From the NCBI GenBank assembly GCA_964512305.1, contig CAZEIW010000043.1, positions 43,967 to 107,966 of the forward strand: a stretch of 64,000 nt of DNA, given 5' to 3'. The stretch comes from CAZEIW01 sp964512305. GTDB taxonomy: Bacteria > Pseudomonadota > Gammaproteobacteria > Burkholderiales > Burkholderiaceae_F. The position numbers were made by a program, and so were the translations under genes. The stretch's first letter is position 1. The number at the start of each line of letters is the position of its first letter. This document shows, piece after piece, positions 1-7,566 of the stretch. A model generated the notes under the pieces. It saw only the letters and a program-made list of their open reading frames with translations, was not told the DNA's origin and ran no database searches.

Positions 1-696
1 ACGACCTGGTCGGCCGCGGTGTTCCGGACCCGTCTCGACGACGACATCCAGTTCATCAGCGCCGGCGGCGGCGCGATCAGCGCGGGCTTCTTCCAGAACG
101 TCGGCCGGACCCTGCGCCAGGGGCTGGAGACCGGGCTCCAGACGCGGTCGGGCCCGCTCGAGCTCGCGCTGCACTACAGCTTCATCGACGCCACCTTTCG
201 CACGCCGCTGGTCATCAACAGCCCAAGCAACTCGACCGCTGCGCCGATCAGCTGCCCGACCTGCACGGACATCCAGGTCGTGCCCGGCGACCGGTTGCCG
301 GGCGTTCCGCGCCAGATCCTGAAGCTGCGGCTGCAGTACGCGCCGAGCGACCGCTTCGAGGCGGGCTTCAACGTCATCGCCCAGTCGAGCACCTATGCAC
401 GCGGCGACGAGAACAACCTGGACCGCAACGGTCCGCTGCCGGGCTTCGCGGTCGTCAGCGTCGACGCGAGATTCGACCTTACCCCGGCGTGGGAACTGAG
501 CGGCCGCATCGGCAACCTGCTCAACCGTCACTATTCGACCTTCGGACAGCTCGGCCAGAACGTCTTCTCCGCTCCCGGTCGCGGGTTCGATCCCACCGGC
601 GCGTCCTGGCGCGCCGAGCAGTTCCGCGCGATCGCCCCGCCGCTGGAAGCCTGGGCCGGCATCACGTATCGGTTCGAAGGCGGGGACGCCCACTGA
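1..696 (+). CDS. TonB-dependent receptor, C-terminal part (5' end outside window)
   Basis: The reading frame is open from the first base, so this is the last 231 residues of a larger protein. The alternation of polar and aromatic residues fits outer-membrane beta-strands. It contains a typical TonB-receptor stretch (ELSGRIGNLLNRHYSTFG) and ends with a strand-like WAGITYRFEGG close to the C-terminus. Such receptors import siderophores, metal chelates or other large solutes across the outer membrane using TonB energy. It lies directly upstream of methylotrophy genes in a genome with a lanthanide-type methanol dehydrogenase, so a lanthanide-chelate (lanthanophore) receptor is possible, but that is inference from position only. 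The plug domain that would help identify the substrate is missing. Confidence 0.85.
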   Translation, partial: TTWSAAVFRTRLDDDIQFISAGGGAISAGFFQNVGRTLRQGLETGLQTRSGPLELALHYSFIDATFRTPLVINSPSNSTAAPISCPTCTDIQVVPGDRLPGVPRQILKLRLQYAPSDRFEAGFNVIAQSSTYARGDENNLDRNGPLPGFAVVSVDARFDLTPAWELSGRIGNLLNRHYSTFGQLGQNVFSAPGRGFDPTGASWRAEQFRAIAPPLEAWAGITYRFEGGDAH

Positions 697-744
697 GCCC
701 TGCGCCAAGGCGCAAGCGCGCGCGATGCGCTCCATAATGCGCGC

Positions 745-1290
745 ATGAAGCGGACCGAAGCCCCGCGCCTGGCCTGGGGAATCACCGGATCCGGGCACTT
801 CCTGAAGGAGTCGCTCGAGATCGCGCGCCGGATCGAAGGCGTGGACCTGTTCCTGACCCGCGCGGGGGAAGAGGTGCTGCAGATGTACGACCTGCCGGTC
901 GAGTCGCTGCGGGCGAACTTCCGGGTGATGCGCGACAACACGGCGAGCGCCGCGCCGGTCGGGCTGCTGTACCACCAGCACTATCACACGCTGGTGGTCG
1001 CGCCGGCGACGTCGAACACGATCGCCAAGCTGGTGGCCGGGATCGGCGATTCGCTGGTGACCAACATGTACGCGCAGGCGACCAAGTGCCGCATTCCCTG
1101 CGTGGTGTTCGCCTGCGATACCGAGCCCGAGGTCACGACCGAGGCGCCCAGCGAGTGGGTGACCTTGTATCCGCGGCGCGTCGACCTCGAGAACGTCGAG
1201 CGCCTGAGGGGGTTCGAGTTCACGACCGTGGTCAGGACCGCCGAAGAGCTCGACTCGGCGCTGGCGCGGCGGCTCAGGGAGCTTCGGTGA
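745..1290 (+). CDS. DmrB-like flavoprotein, probable dihydromethanopterin reductase
   Basis: A 181-residue flavoprotein of the HFCD/DmrB type. The N-terminal WGITGSGHFL (about residues 10-19) is the FMN-binding start and APATSNTIAKLVAGIGDSL (about 87-105) is the second cofactor loop typical of the family. Bacterial DmrB proteins reduce dihydromethanopterin to H4MPT as the last step of cofactor synthesis; assigning that reaction here is by family and context. The stop codon overlaps the GTG start of the next gene (GTGA), so the two are probably translationally coupled. The DHPS-like, DUF447 and mfnB genes follow on the same strand. No strong ribosome binding site is visible before the ATG. Cytosolic, with no signal peptide. 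Confidence 0.8.
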   Translation: MKRTEAPRLAWGITGSGHFLKESLEIARRIEGVDLFLTRAGEEVLQMYDLPVESLRANFRVMRDNTASAAPVGLLYHQHYHTLVVAPATSNTIAKLVAGIGDSLVTNMYAQATKCRIPCVVFACDTEPEVTTEAPSEWVTLYPRRVDLENVERLRGFEFTTVVRTAEELDSALARRLRELR

Positions 1291-2717
1291 GCTCAGGCCA
1301 TGGTGAGCACATCGTCTTCCTCACGGGCAAGCTGGCCGAGCAGAGCCTGCGCGAAGTCCTGACGCAGATGCAGCCGGCCGAGTTCTCGTTCGAGGTCATC
1401 CGGCTGCCGATCAACGTTGCCGGCCTGATGACCGCCGACTTCATCCGTCGCCACTGGCCGCAGCCGACCGGCGCGGACCGCATGATCGTTCCGGGGCGGT
1501 GCCGCGGAGACCTCGCCGCGCTCGGCGGCGGGTTCGGGTTGCCGATCGAGCGCGGGCCCGACGAGTTGAAGGATCTGCCTCAGTTCTTCGGCCGCAGCCA
1601 TCAGGCGGCCCGGCTCGACCGGCACGACATCGAGATCTTCGCCGAGATCGTCGAGGCGCCCGAGCTCGCGGTCGAGGCGATCCTCGCGCGCGGGCTCGAC
1701 TACCGGCGCAGCGGCGCCGATGTGATCGACCTCGGCTGCCTGCCCGGCACCGCTTTTCCGCACCTCGACGAGGCTGTGCAGGCGCTGCGCGCCGCCGGCC
1801 TGCGCGTCAGCGTCGATTCGCTCGAGCGCGACGAGTTGCTGCGCGGCGGCCGCGCCGGCGCGGATTACCTGCTGAGCCTCAAGCCAGAGTCGCTGGACCT
1901 GGCCGACGAGGTCGCGGCGACGCCCGTCCTGATCCCCTCGCAGCCGGGCGACATGGACTCTCTCGAGCGTGCGATCGACCGGATGCTGCGGCGCGGCCGG
2001 CCGTTCATGGCCGACCCGGTGCTCGACCCGATACCGTTCGGGTTCACGCGCTCGCTGCTGCGCTACCAGACGCTGCGCGACCGGCATCCGGACCTCCCGA
2101 TCCTGATGGGCACCGGCAACCTCACCGAGCTGACCGACGCGGACTCGAGCGGGGTCGGCGCCGTCTTGCTGGGGGTCGCGGCCGAGCTTCGGCTCAACGC
2201 GATCCTGACCACGCAGGTGAGCCCGCATTGCCGCCGCGCGGTGCGTGAAGCCGACAGCGCGCGCCGGATGATGTACGCGGCGCGCGAGGGCGCCACGCTG
2301 CCGCGCGATCTGACAGACGACCTGCTGACCGTCCACGCCCGCAGGCCCTTTCCCTATACGAGCCTGGAAATCGCCCAGTTCGCCGCCGAGGTCCGCGATC
2401 CCAATTACCGCATACAGGTCGCGGCCGATGGCGTCCATCTGTACAACCGCGACGGCCGCCACGTCGCGGTCGATCCCTACGAATTCTTCCCGAAGCTCGG
2501 CGTCGAGGTCGACGGCGCCCACGCCTTCTACCTGGGCGTCGAGCTGGCCCGCGCGCAGATCGCGTGGCAGCTCGGCAAGCGCTACGCTCAGGACGAGGAG
2601 CTCGACTGGGGCTGCGCGGCGGAGAAGCCGCCGCAGGACAAGCTGGTCCACCGCGCACCCGGGCCGACGCTGCAGGCGCGCCGCAAGGCGGCATCCAACC
2701 GGTCGGGAAAACCCTGA
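1287..2717 (+). CDS. DHPS-like pterin-binding protein (DUF6513 type) of the H4MPT cluster
   Basis: A 476-residue protein read from a GTG that overlaps the preceding stop by four bases; the open frame extends further upstream, but that part lies inside the flavoprotein gene. The N-terminal 120 or so residues (EHIVFLTGKLAEQSL onward) form an uncharacterised domain. From about residue 140 a TIM-barrel pattern like dihydropteroate synthase follows (ADVIDLGCLPG, then LRVSVDSLERDELL). In archaea and methylotrophs, proteins of this kind sit in H4MPT biosynthesis clusters and are presumed to handle a pterin or its condensation with the ribofuranosyl-aniline part made by beta-RFAP synthase. The exact reaction is not established. 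The next gene starts nine bases downstream. Confidence 0.75.
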   Translation: MSSGHGEHIVFLTGKLAEQSLREVLTQMQPAEFSFEVIRLPINVAGLMTADFIRRHWPQPTGADRMIVPGRCRGDLAALGGGFGLPIERGPDELKDLPQFFGRSHQAARLDRHDIEIFAEIVEAPELAVEAILARGLDYRRSGADVIDLGCLPGTAFPHLDEAVQALRAAGLRVSVDSLERDELLRGGRAGADYLLSLKPESLDLADEVAATPVLIPSQPGDMDSLERAIDRMLRRGRPFMADPVLDPIPFGFTRSLLRYQTLRDRHPDLPILMGTGNLTELTDADSSGVGAVLLGVAAELRLNAILTTQVSPHCRRAVREADSARRMMYAAREGATLPRDLTDDLLTVHARRPFPYTSLEIAQFAAEVRDPNYRIQVAADGVHLYNRDGRHVAVDPYEFFPKLGVEVDGAHAFYLGVELARAQIAWQLGKRYAQDEELDWGCAAEKPPQDKLVHRAPGPTLQARRKAASNRSGKP

Positions 2718-2726
2718 GGGTCGAAC

Positions 2727-3326
2727 GTGACAGCACAGATCATCCACGAAACCATCGTCACCAGCGGCTGGCCGGCCGAGCAGGCCCACATCACGCCGCT
2801 CGGGCTGCGCCGCATCGAAGGCCGGGTGCTGCTGTCGCCGTTCCGCCCCTCCACGACCCTCGAGCGCGTGCGCGAAGCGCGTTGCGCCGTGGTCAATTAC
2901 ACCGACGACGTGCGCGTCTTCGCCGGCTGCATGGTCGGACGCCGGGACTGGCCGCTGGCACCCGCGACACGCGTGAACGCCCTGCGGCTGGCCGAGTCGC
3001 TGGCGCACGAAGAGCTCGAGCTGGTGCAATTCGAGGACGACGTGTCGCGGCCCAAGCTGTGGCTGCGCACGGTGCACACGGAGACGCACGCGCCGTTTCG
3101 CGGCTTCAATCGCGCGCAGGCGGCGGTGATCGAGGCGGCGGTGCTCGTCAGCCGGCTGCACTTGCTGCCGGCCTCGAAGGTGGACGCCGAGCTCGCCTAC
3201 CTGTCGATCGCGATCGAGAGGACTGGCGGCCCGCACGAGCGCGAGGCTTGGGGCTGGCTTCTGGAGGCGATCGCGGCGCACCGCGTGCGCGAGGCCCCGC
3301 TGCGCACGCCGGGAAGCACCCGATGA
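2727..3326 (+). CDS. DUF447 family protein
   Basis: A 199-residue protein of the DUF447 family, recognised by the N-terminal pattern IIHETIVTSGW...AHITPLGLRR and the central AVVNYTDDVRVFAG. The fold is related to flavin-reductase split barrels, so FMN binding is likely. Members occur in methanogens and H4MPT-using bacteria and are linked genetically to the cofactor pathway, but no reaction is known to me. Translation starts at GTG, with TGAGGG about six bases upstream as a plausible ribosome binding site. Its TGA overlaps the ATG of mfnB (ATGA), which indicates coupled expression with the methylofuran pathway. Confidence 0.75.
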   Translation: MTAQIIHETIVTSGWPAEQAHITPLGLRRIEGRVLLSPFRPSTTLERVREARCAVVNYTDDVRVFAGCMVGRRDWPLAPATRVNALRLAESLAHEELELVQFEDDVSRPKLWLRTVHTETHAPFRGFNRAQAAVIEAAVLVSRLHLLPASKVDAELAYLSIAIERTGGPHEREAWGWLLEAIAAHRVREAPLRTPGSTR

Positions 3327-4039
3327 CGCGCCTGCTCGCGAGCGTCCGCAGCGCCGCCGAAGCGCTGGACGCGCTCGAAGCGGGCGCCGACCTGATCGAC
3401 GCCAAGGAACCGGCCCACGGCGCGCTCGGCGCGCTGCCGGCGGACGTGGTGCGCGAGATCGTCGCCGCGGTCGGCGGCCGGCGGCCGGTCAGTGCGACGG
3501 TCGGCGACCTGCCGTTGCGAACGGACGCGCTGCTGCCGGCGGCCCAACGGACCGCGCAGTGCGGGGTCGATCTGATCAAGATCGGCTTCTTCGAAGGCGA
3601 CGATCCGGCCGGAGTCGCGCGCGCCCTGGGCGCGGCGCTGCGGCCGGCCCGCCTCGTCGCGGTGCTGTTCGCCGACCGCCGGCCCGACTTCGGGCTGCTG
3701 CCGGCGCTGGCGCGTTCGGGATGGCACGGCGTGATGCTCGACACCGCCGACAAGCGAGGCGGAACCCTGCGCGACCATCTCGATCTCGAGCGCCTCGGCG
3801 CCTTCGTGGCGCGGGCGCGCGAATCCGGCCTGCTGACCGGGCTGGCGGGGTCGCTGCGCGAAGGCGACGTCGCGCCGCTGGCCGCGCTGGGCCCGCACTA
3901 CCTCGGGTTTCGCGGCGCGCTGTGCCGACTGCATCGCCGCGGGGAGGCGCTCGACGCCAGGGCGATCGCGCGCATCCGCGCCGCGCTCGCCCGCGCCCCG
4001 GCACTCAGCCCGCTTCGAGTGGCGCCGACGACAGCCTGA
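3323..4039 (+). CDS. mfnB: MfnB, (5-formylfuran-3-yl)methyl phosphate synthase
   Basis: A 238-residue TIM-barrel protein of the former DUF556 family. MfnB condenses two glyceraldehyde-3-phosphate molecules into the furan precursor of methanofuran/methylofuran. Lys28 (in LIDAKEPAHG), Lys86 (LIKIGFF), Asp140 and Lys144 (MLDTADK) match, in order and spacing, the catalytic lysines and aspartate I recall for the archaeal enzyme. Length is normal for the family (about 235). The start is the ATG overlapping the DUF447 stop. The 3' end runs 35 bases into the convergent pqqE gene, so the two genes share coding sequence for their last dozen codons. It supplies the furan for the carrier used by the Fhc complex encoded at 21261-25974. 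Confidence 0.9.
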   Translation: MTRLLASVRSAAEALDALEAGADLIDAKEPAHGALGALPADVVREIVAAVGGRRPVSATVGDLPLRTDALLPAAQRTAQCGVDLIKIGFFEGDDPAGVARALGAALRPARLVAVLFADRRPDFGLLPALARSGWHGVMLDTADKRGGTLRDHLDLERLGAFVARARESGLLTGLAGSLREGDVAPLAALGPHYLGFRGALCRLHRRGEALDARAIARIRAALARAPALSPLRVAPTTA

Positions 4040-5189
4040 TCGACTCCTTCGGGTCGCGGAACACGATCGGCTTCGAATCCGTGCGCGCAGCGTCGGGTAC
4101 CTGCGCGCGCACCACCGCAGCCTCGACCACGCCGTGCGACGGCGACTTGTCGCAGACCGGATCGGCAACCGCGGGATCGCCGGCCAGCAGGTACGCCTGG
4201 CAGCGGCAGCCGCCGAGATCCCTTTCCTTCTCGGGGCAGCTGCGGCAGGGCTCCTTCATCCAGCCCAGCCCCCGGTAGCGGTTGAATCCCTCCGAGTCGT
4301 ACCAGATCTCGCGCACGCCGGCCTGCCGGACGTTCGGGAACGCGAGGCCGGGCAGCATCCGGGCCGTATGGCAGGGCAGCGCCGTGCCGTCGGGCGTCAC
4401 GGTCAGGAACACGTTGCCCCACCCGTTCATGCATTTCTTCGGCCGCGTTTCGTAGAAGTCGGGCACGACGAAGAAGATGCGGATCCTGTCGCCCAGCCGC
4501 CCCCGGTACTCGTTCGTGATCCGCTCGGCGCGCTCCAGCTGCTCGCGCGAGGGCAGCAGCCGGTCGCGGTTGACGTGCGCCCACGAGTAGTACTGGGTGT
4601 TGGCGAGCTCGAGGTATTCGGCGCCGAGCGCGACCGCCATCTCGATGATGCGATCGATGCAGTCGACGTTGAAGCGGTGGATCACGACATTCATCACCAT
4701 CGGCCAGCCGTTGGCCTTGATGGTCTTCGCCACGCGCTGCTTCAGGTCGAAGGTGCGCGTGTGCGACAGGAAGTCGTTCATCTCGCGCGTCGAGTCCTGG
4801 AACGACAGCTGGACGTGGTCCAGGCCGGCTTCCTTCAGGCGCGCCGCCCGTTCCTCCGTCAGGCCCACGCCCGAGGTGAGCAGGTTGGTGTAGTAGCCGA
4901 GGCGGCGCGCCTCGGCGACCAGGACCTCCAGGTCCTCGCGCAGCATCGGCTCGCCGCCCGAGAATCCGCACTGCACCGAGCCCGCGTCGCGCGCCTCCCG
5001 CAGCACGCGCAGCCAGTCGTCGGTCGAAAGCTCATCGGGCGTGCGCGCGAAGTCGACGGGGTTGTAGCAGAACACGCAATGCAGCGGACAGCGATACGTC
5101 AGCTCGGCGAGCAGCCACAACGGCGGGCCGATGGTCGACGGGTCGACAGCGGGGCTGAAAGCCGGATTGACTGCCGGTGTGCCGATCAT
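4005..5189 (-). CDS. pqqE: PqqE, radical SAM enzyme of PQQ biosynthesis
   Basis: A 394-residue radical SAM protein. Cys34, Cys38 and Cys41 form the CxxxCxxC motif (YRCPLHCVFCYNP) that binds the 4Fe-4S cluster and SAM. The C-terminal cysteine-rich part (CRSCPEKERDLGGCRCQAY and a later DPVCDKSP) is the SPASM domain for auxiliary clusters. PqqE, with the chaperone PqqD, forms the carbon-carbon bond between Glu and Tyr of the PqqA peptide. It is the last gene of pqqABCDE and starts about 19 bases after pqqD ends. The ATG was chosen because upstream in-frame codons lie inside pqqD. It overlaps mfnB tail to tail by 35 bases. Confidence 0.95.
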   Translation of the reverse strand: MIGTPAVNPAFSPAVDPSTIGPPLWLLAELTYRCPLHCVFCYNPVDFARTPDELSTDDWLRVLREARDAGSVQCGFSGGEPMLREDLEVLVAEARRLGYYTNLLTSGVGLTEERAARLKEAGLDHVQLSFQDSTREMNDFLSHTRTFDLKQRVAKTIKANGWPMVMNVVIHRFNVDCIDRIIEMAVALGAEYLELANTQYYSWAHVNRDRLLPSREQLERAERITNEYRGRLGDRIRIFFVVPDFYETRPKKCMNGWGNVFLTVTPDGTALPCHTARMLPGLAFPNVRQAGVREIWYDSEGFNRYRGLGWMKEPCRSCPEKERDLGGCRCQAYLLAGDPAVADPVCDKSPSHGVVEAAVVRAQVPDAARTDSKPIVFRDPKESIRLSSAPLEAG

Positions 5190-5208
5190 GTCGATGCTCC
5201 CGCGGCGC

Positions 5209-5493
5209 TCAACCCTCGAGCCATTGCCTGCCGCGCGCCAGGTCGACGAACGCCAGCACGTCGCGCTCGAGGTCGGTGCTGCCGAAGGCGCGCTCGAGGT
5301 CGGCCACGATCTCGCGCAGCGTCGAGGCGCCGTCACAGCGGCGCAGGATCTCGGCCGCGCTGGTGTTGAGCTTGACCATCCCCTCAGGAAACAGCAGCAC
5401 CCACGCCTGCTGGGCCTGCTCGAACTGCAGGCGGAAGCGCCGTCCGATCCGCGGCCGCTGCTCGAGCGCCGGCGTGGCGTCGTCCGGGGTCAA
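5209..5493 (-). CDS. pqqD: PqqD, PqqA-binding peptide chaperone
   Basis: A 94-residue protein with the PqqD pattern: a basic RRFRLQFEQAQQAWVLLFPEG section, then KLNTSAAEILRRCDG, then an acidic helical end. PqqD binds the PqqA precursor and presents it to PqqE. The best start is a TTG whose last two bases belong to the TGA of pqqC (TTGA overlap), giving an N-terminus of the expected length; there is no nearby ATG. This implies coupled translation. Size agrees with free-standing PqqD proteins (about 90-95). Confidence 0.9.
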   Translation of the reverse strand: MTPDDATPALEQRPRIGRRFRLQFEQAQQAWVLLFPEGMVKLNTSAAEILRRCDGASTLREIVADLERAFGSTDLERDVLAFVDLARGRQWLEG

Positions 5494-6215
5494 GGGCTCA
5501 CTCCGTATTTCAGCGCCATCGCGTCGTTCATCGCCCACAGGATGTCGAGCTTGAACTGCAGGATCTCGAGCGCCCGCAGCTGCAGCGGGCGCGTGTCGAA
5601 GTAGTCGAGCGTGACGGTCAGCCCCTGCTCGACATCGCGCCGCGCCTGGCTGACGCGGTTGCGGAAGTACTGCAGGCCTTCGGACTCGATCCACGGATAG
5701 TGTCCGGGCCACGTCGCCAGCCGCTGCTTGTGGATCTCCGGCGCGAAGAGCTCGGTCAGCGACGAGCAGACCGCCTCCTGCCATGGGCTGCGGCGCGCGA
5801 AGTTGATGTAGGCGTCGACCGCGAACCGCACGCCGGGCACGACGTGCCGCAGATCCAGGACTTCGTCGCGCGCAAGCCCAACCGCCTGGGCGAGCCGCAG
5901 CCAGGCCTCGATGCCGCCCTCGTCGCGGATCGAGCCGATCTCGAAGCCGTCGTGGTCGAGGATTCGCTGGATCCAGCCGCGCCGCACCTCGCGGTCCGGG
6001 CAGTTCGACAGGATCGCCGCATCCTTGACCGGGATCGCGATCTGGTAATAAAAGCGGTTCGCGACCCACCCCCGGATCTGCTCGGGGCTCGCGCGGCCGG
6101 TGTTCAACATCACGTTGAACGGGTGATGGATGTGGTACGCCTTTCCCTTCTCGCGCAGCCGGGCCTCGAACTCGGCGCGGCTCCACGCCGCGTCATGCAC
6201 CTCCGCCATGTCCAT
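5490..6215 (-). CDS. pqqC: PqqC, pyrroloquinoline-quinone synthase
   Basis: A 241-residue, all-helical oxygenase-like protein that carries out the last step of PQQ synthesis, ring closure and eight-electron oxidation by O2 without a metal. Diagnostic stretches are YHIHHPFNVMLNTG near residues 27-40, WVANRFYYQIAIPVKDAAIL around 50-70, and HDGFEIGSIRDEGGIEAW. The later FARRSPWQEAVCSSLTELFAP is also typical of the family. Length is close to the usual 240-255. It follows pqqB by nine bases and its stop overlaps the TTG of pqqD. Confidence 0.95.
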   Translation of the reverse strand: MDMAEVHDAAWSRAEFEARLREKGKAYHIHHPFNVMLNTGRASPEQIRGWVANRFYYQIAIPVKDAAILSNCPDREVRRGWIQRILDHDGFEIGSIRDEGGIEAWLRLAQAVGLARDEVLDLRHVVPGVRFAVDAYINFARRSPWQEAVCSSLTELFAPEIHKQRLATWPGHYPWIESEGLQYFRNRVSQARRDVEQGLTVTLDYFDTRPLQLRALEILQFKLDILWAMNDAMALKYGVSP

Positions 6216-6224
6216 GCCCGCTCC

Positions 6225-7142
6225 CTACAGCTCGATCTCCATCCCGTCGTGGGCGACCTCGATGCCGTGCCGCGCCAGCTCGGCGCGCTCGGGTCCGTCC
6301 TCGTTCAGGATCGGATTGGTGTTGTTGATGTGAATCAGGATCTTGCGTGTCGAGCGGGGCAGCGCGTCGAGCTGTTCGATCATGCCCCCCGCGCCGCTCT
6401 GCGGCAGGTGCCCGATCTCGTGCGCGCTCTTGCGCGAGACCCCGAGCCGGATCAGCTCGTCGCCGGTCCAGCAGGTGCCGTCGACCAGCACGCAATCCGC
6501 TGCGCGCAGCGCGCGCCCGACCTCGGGCTCGATCGCCCCCAGCCCGGGAGCGTAGAACACGCGATGCCCCGAGCGTGGATCGCTGATCGTCACGCCGATG
6601 TTGTCTCCGGGCTGCGGCCGCTCGCGATGCGGCGAGTACGGCGGCGCCTTGCTCGAAACCGGGACCGCCGCGAAGCGCAGCCCGTCGACGCCGGGCAGCG
6701 CGAATTCCTGCCCGTCCGGCGCCAGCGCGTGCCAACGGTGGCCGCAGAAATGGTCGAGCACCGCGAGGACCGGGTGCCCCGTGGTCAGGTCCTGATGCAC
6801 GGGGGCGCTGCACCAGACTTCGAGCGGCGCGTCATGCTCGCGCAGCATCAGAAGGCCCGTCGTGTGATCGATCTGGCCGTCGATCAGCATGATCGCCCTG
6901 ATCGAGGTCCCGCGCAGGCGGTTGTGCGCGCGCAGCGCCGGAAACGCGGCGATCTGCGCCAGGATGTCCGGCGAAGCGTTGAACAGCACCCAGCCCTCGC
7001 CGTCGCCGCTCGCTGCGATGGACGACTGCGTGCGCGCACGTGCCCGCAGCGTCCCGCGGCGCAAGCCGTCGCAATTCGGGCAGTTGCAGTTCCATTGCGG
7101 GAAGCCTCCGCCCGCGCCGCTGCCGAGAACCCGGATCTTCAA
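6225..7142 (-). CDS. pqqB: PqqB, metallo-beta-lactamase-fold hydroxylase of PQQ biosynthesis
   Basis: A 305-residue protein of the PqqB family. The first residues (IRVLGSGAGGGFPQWNCNCPNC) are the family signature, including the cysteine cluster. The fold is metallo-beta-lactamase-like, with a modified metal site (IDGQIDHTTGLLMLREHD) as usual in PqqB. PqqB hydroxylates the PqqE-derived intermediate before PqqC acts. It is separated from pqqA by about 130 bases that hold a strong inverted repeat, which probably lowers its expression relative to pqqA. Confidence 0.94.
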   Translation of the reverse strand: MKIRVLGSGAGGGFPQWNCNCPNCDGLRRGTLRARARTQSSIAASGDGEGWVLFNASPDILAQIAAFPALRAHNRLRGTSIRAIMLIDGQIDHTTGLLMLREHDAPLEVWCSAPVHQDLTTGHPVLAVLDHFCGHRWHALAPDGQEFALPGVDGLRFAAVPVSSKAPPYSPHRERPQPGDNIGVTISDPRSGHRVFYAPGLGAIEPEVGRALRAADCVLVDGTCWTGDELIRLGVSRKSAHEIGHLPQSGAGGMIEQLDALPRSTRKILIHINNTNPILNEDGPERAELARHGIEVAHDGMEIEL

Positions 7143-7162
7143 GATGGGCGCGCCAACGCAAA

Positions 7163-7201
7163 CCGGGCGCGGCGGAACTCGTGAATTTCCGCCGCGCCCG
7201 G
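7163..7201 (-). promoter_or_regulatory. 15-bp perfect inverted repeat between pqqA and pqqB (attenuator or processing hairpin)
   Basis: Arms at 7163-7177 (CCGGGCGCGGCGGAA) and 7187-7201 are exact reverse complements around a nine-base loop. In the pqq transcript this makes a very stable GC-rich stem followed by a short U-rich stretch (TTTGCGTT). It lies after pqqA and before pqqB, where other pqq operons have a partial terminator so that the peptide substrate is made in excess. Its role here is inferred from that position. Confidence 0.8.
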
Positions 7202-7272
7202 CATTTCGTGGCTCGCCGGACCGCGGTGCTCAGGGGAGGGAAGAACCGCGGCCCGGCGTGCGACTGGCGTCT

Positions 7273-7347
7273 TCAGCGATTGCAGACGTACATCGTGATT
7301 TCGAAGCCGAAGCGAATTTCAGCAGCGGCTGGGGTTTCCCATTTCAT
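7273..7347 (-). CDS. pqqA: PqqA, PQQ precursor peptide
   Basis: A 24-codon gene encoding MKWETPAAAEIRFGFEITMY and four further residues. Glu16 and Tyr20 (in FEITMY) are the pair that is cross-linked and excised to become PQQ; their positions and the peptide length match known PqqA. GGGAG about six bases before the ATG is a good ribosome binding site. It is the first gene of the cluster, and the promoter should lie in the 219 bases between it and the divergent sensor kinase gene. Confidence 0.95.
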   Translation of the reverse strand: MKWETPAAAEIRFGFEITMYVCNR

Positions 7348-7566
7348 GTCGTGCTCCCGATCGGGTTGGAAGGCGTGATTCGAGCCGATGCCGGCCCGCG
7401 TACCGAGGCATCGATTCGGTACCGGCTGCAGTTTCGATCAAGGCCGCCGCCCGAGGCATCGGCGGTTCCGGGATTTCCGGCTCATGAATTTCTTGAGTCG
7501 GATGCTGCGATGCAACACCGTGCGCCTCCCGTCAGGGGCCTGCCTCGATGGCCTAACATCGGCGCG

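Noticed and set aside
1293..3281. A 662-codon open frame on the minus strand across the DHPS-like and DUF447 genes
   Set aside because: It is antisense to two genes with clear family motifs, is rich in Arg/Gly/Ala, and shows no domain; long shadow frames are expected at this GC content.
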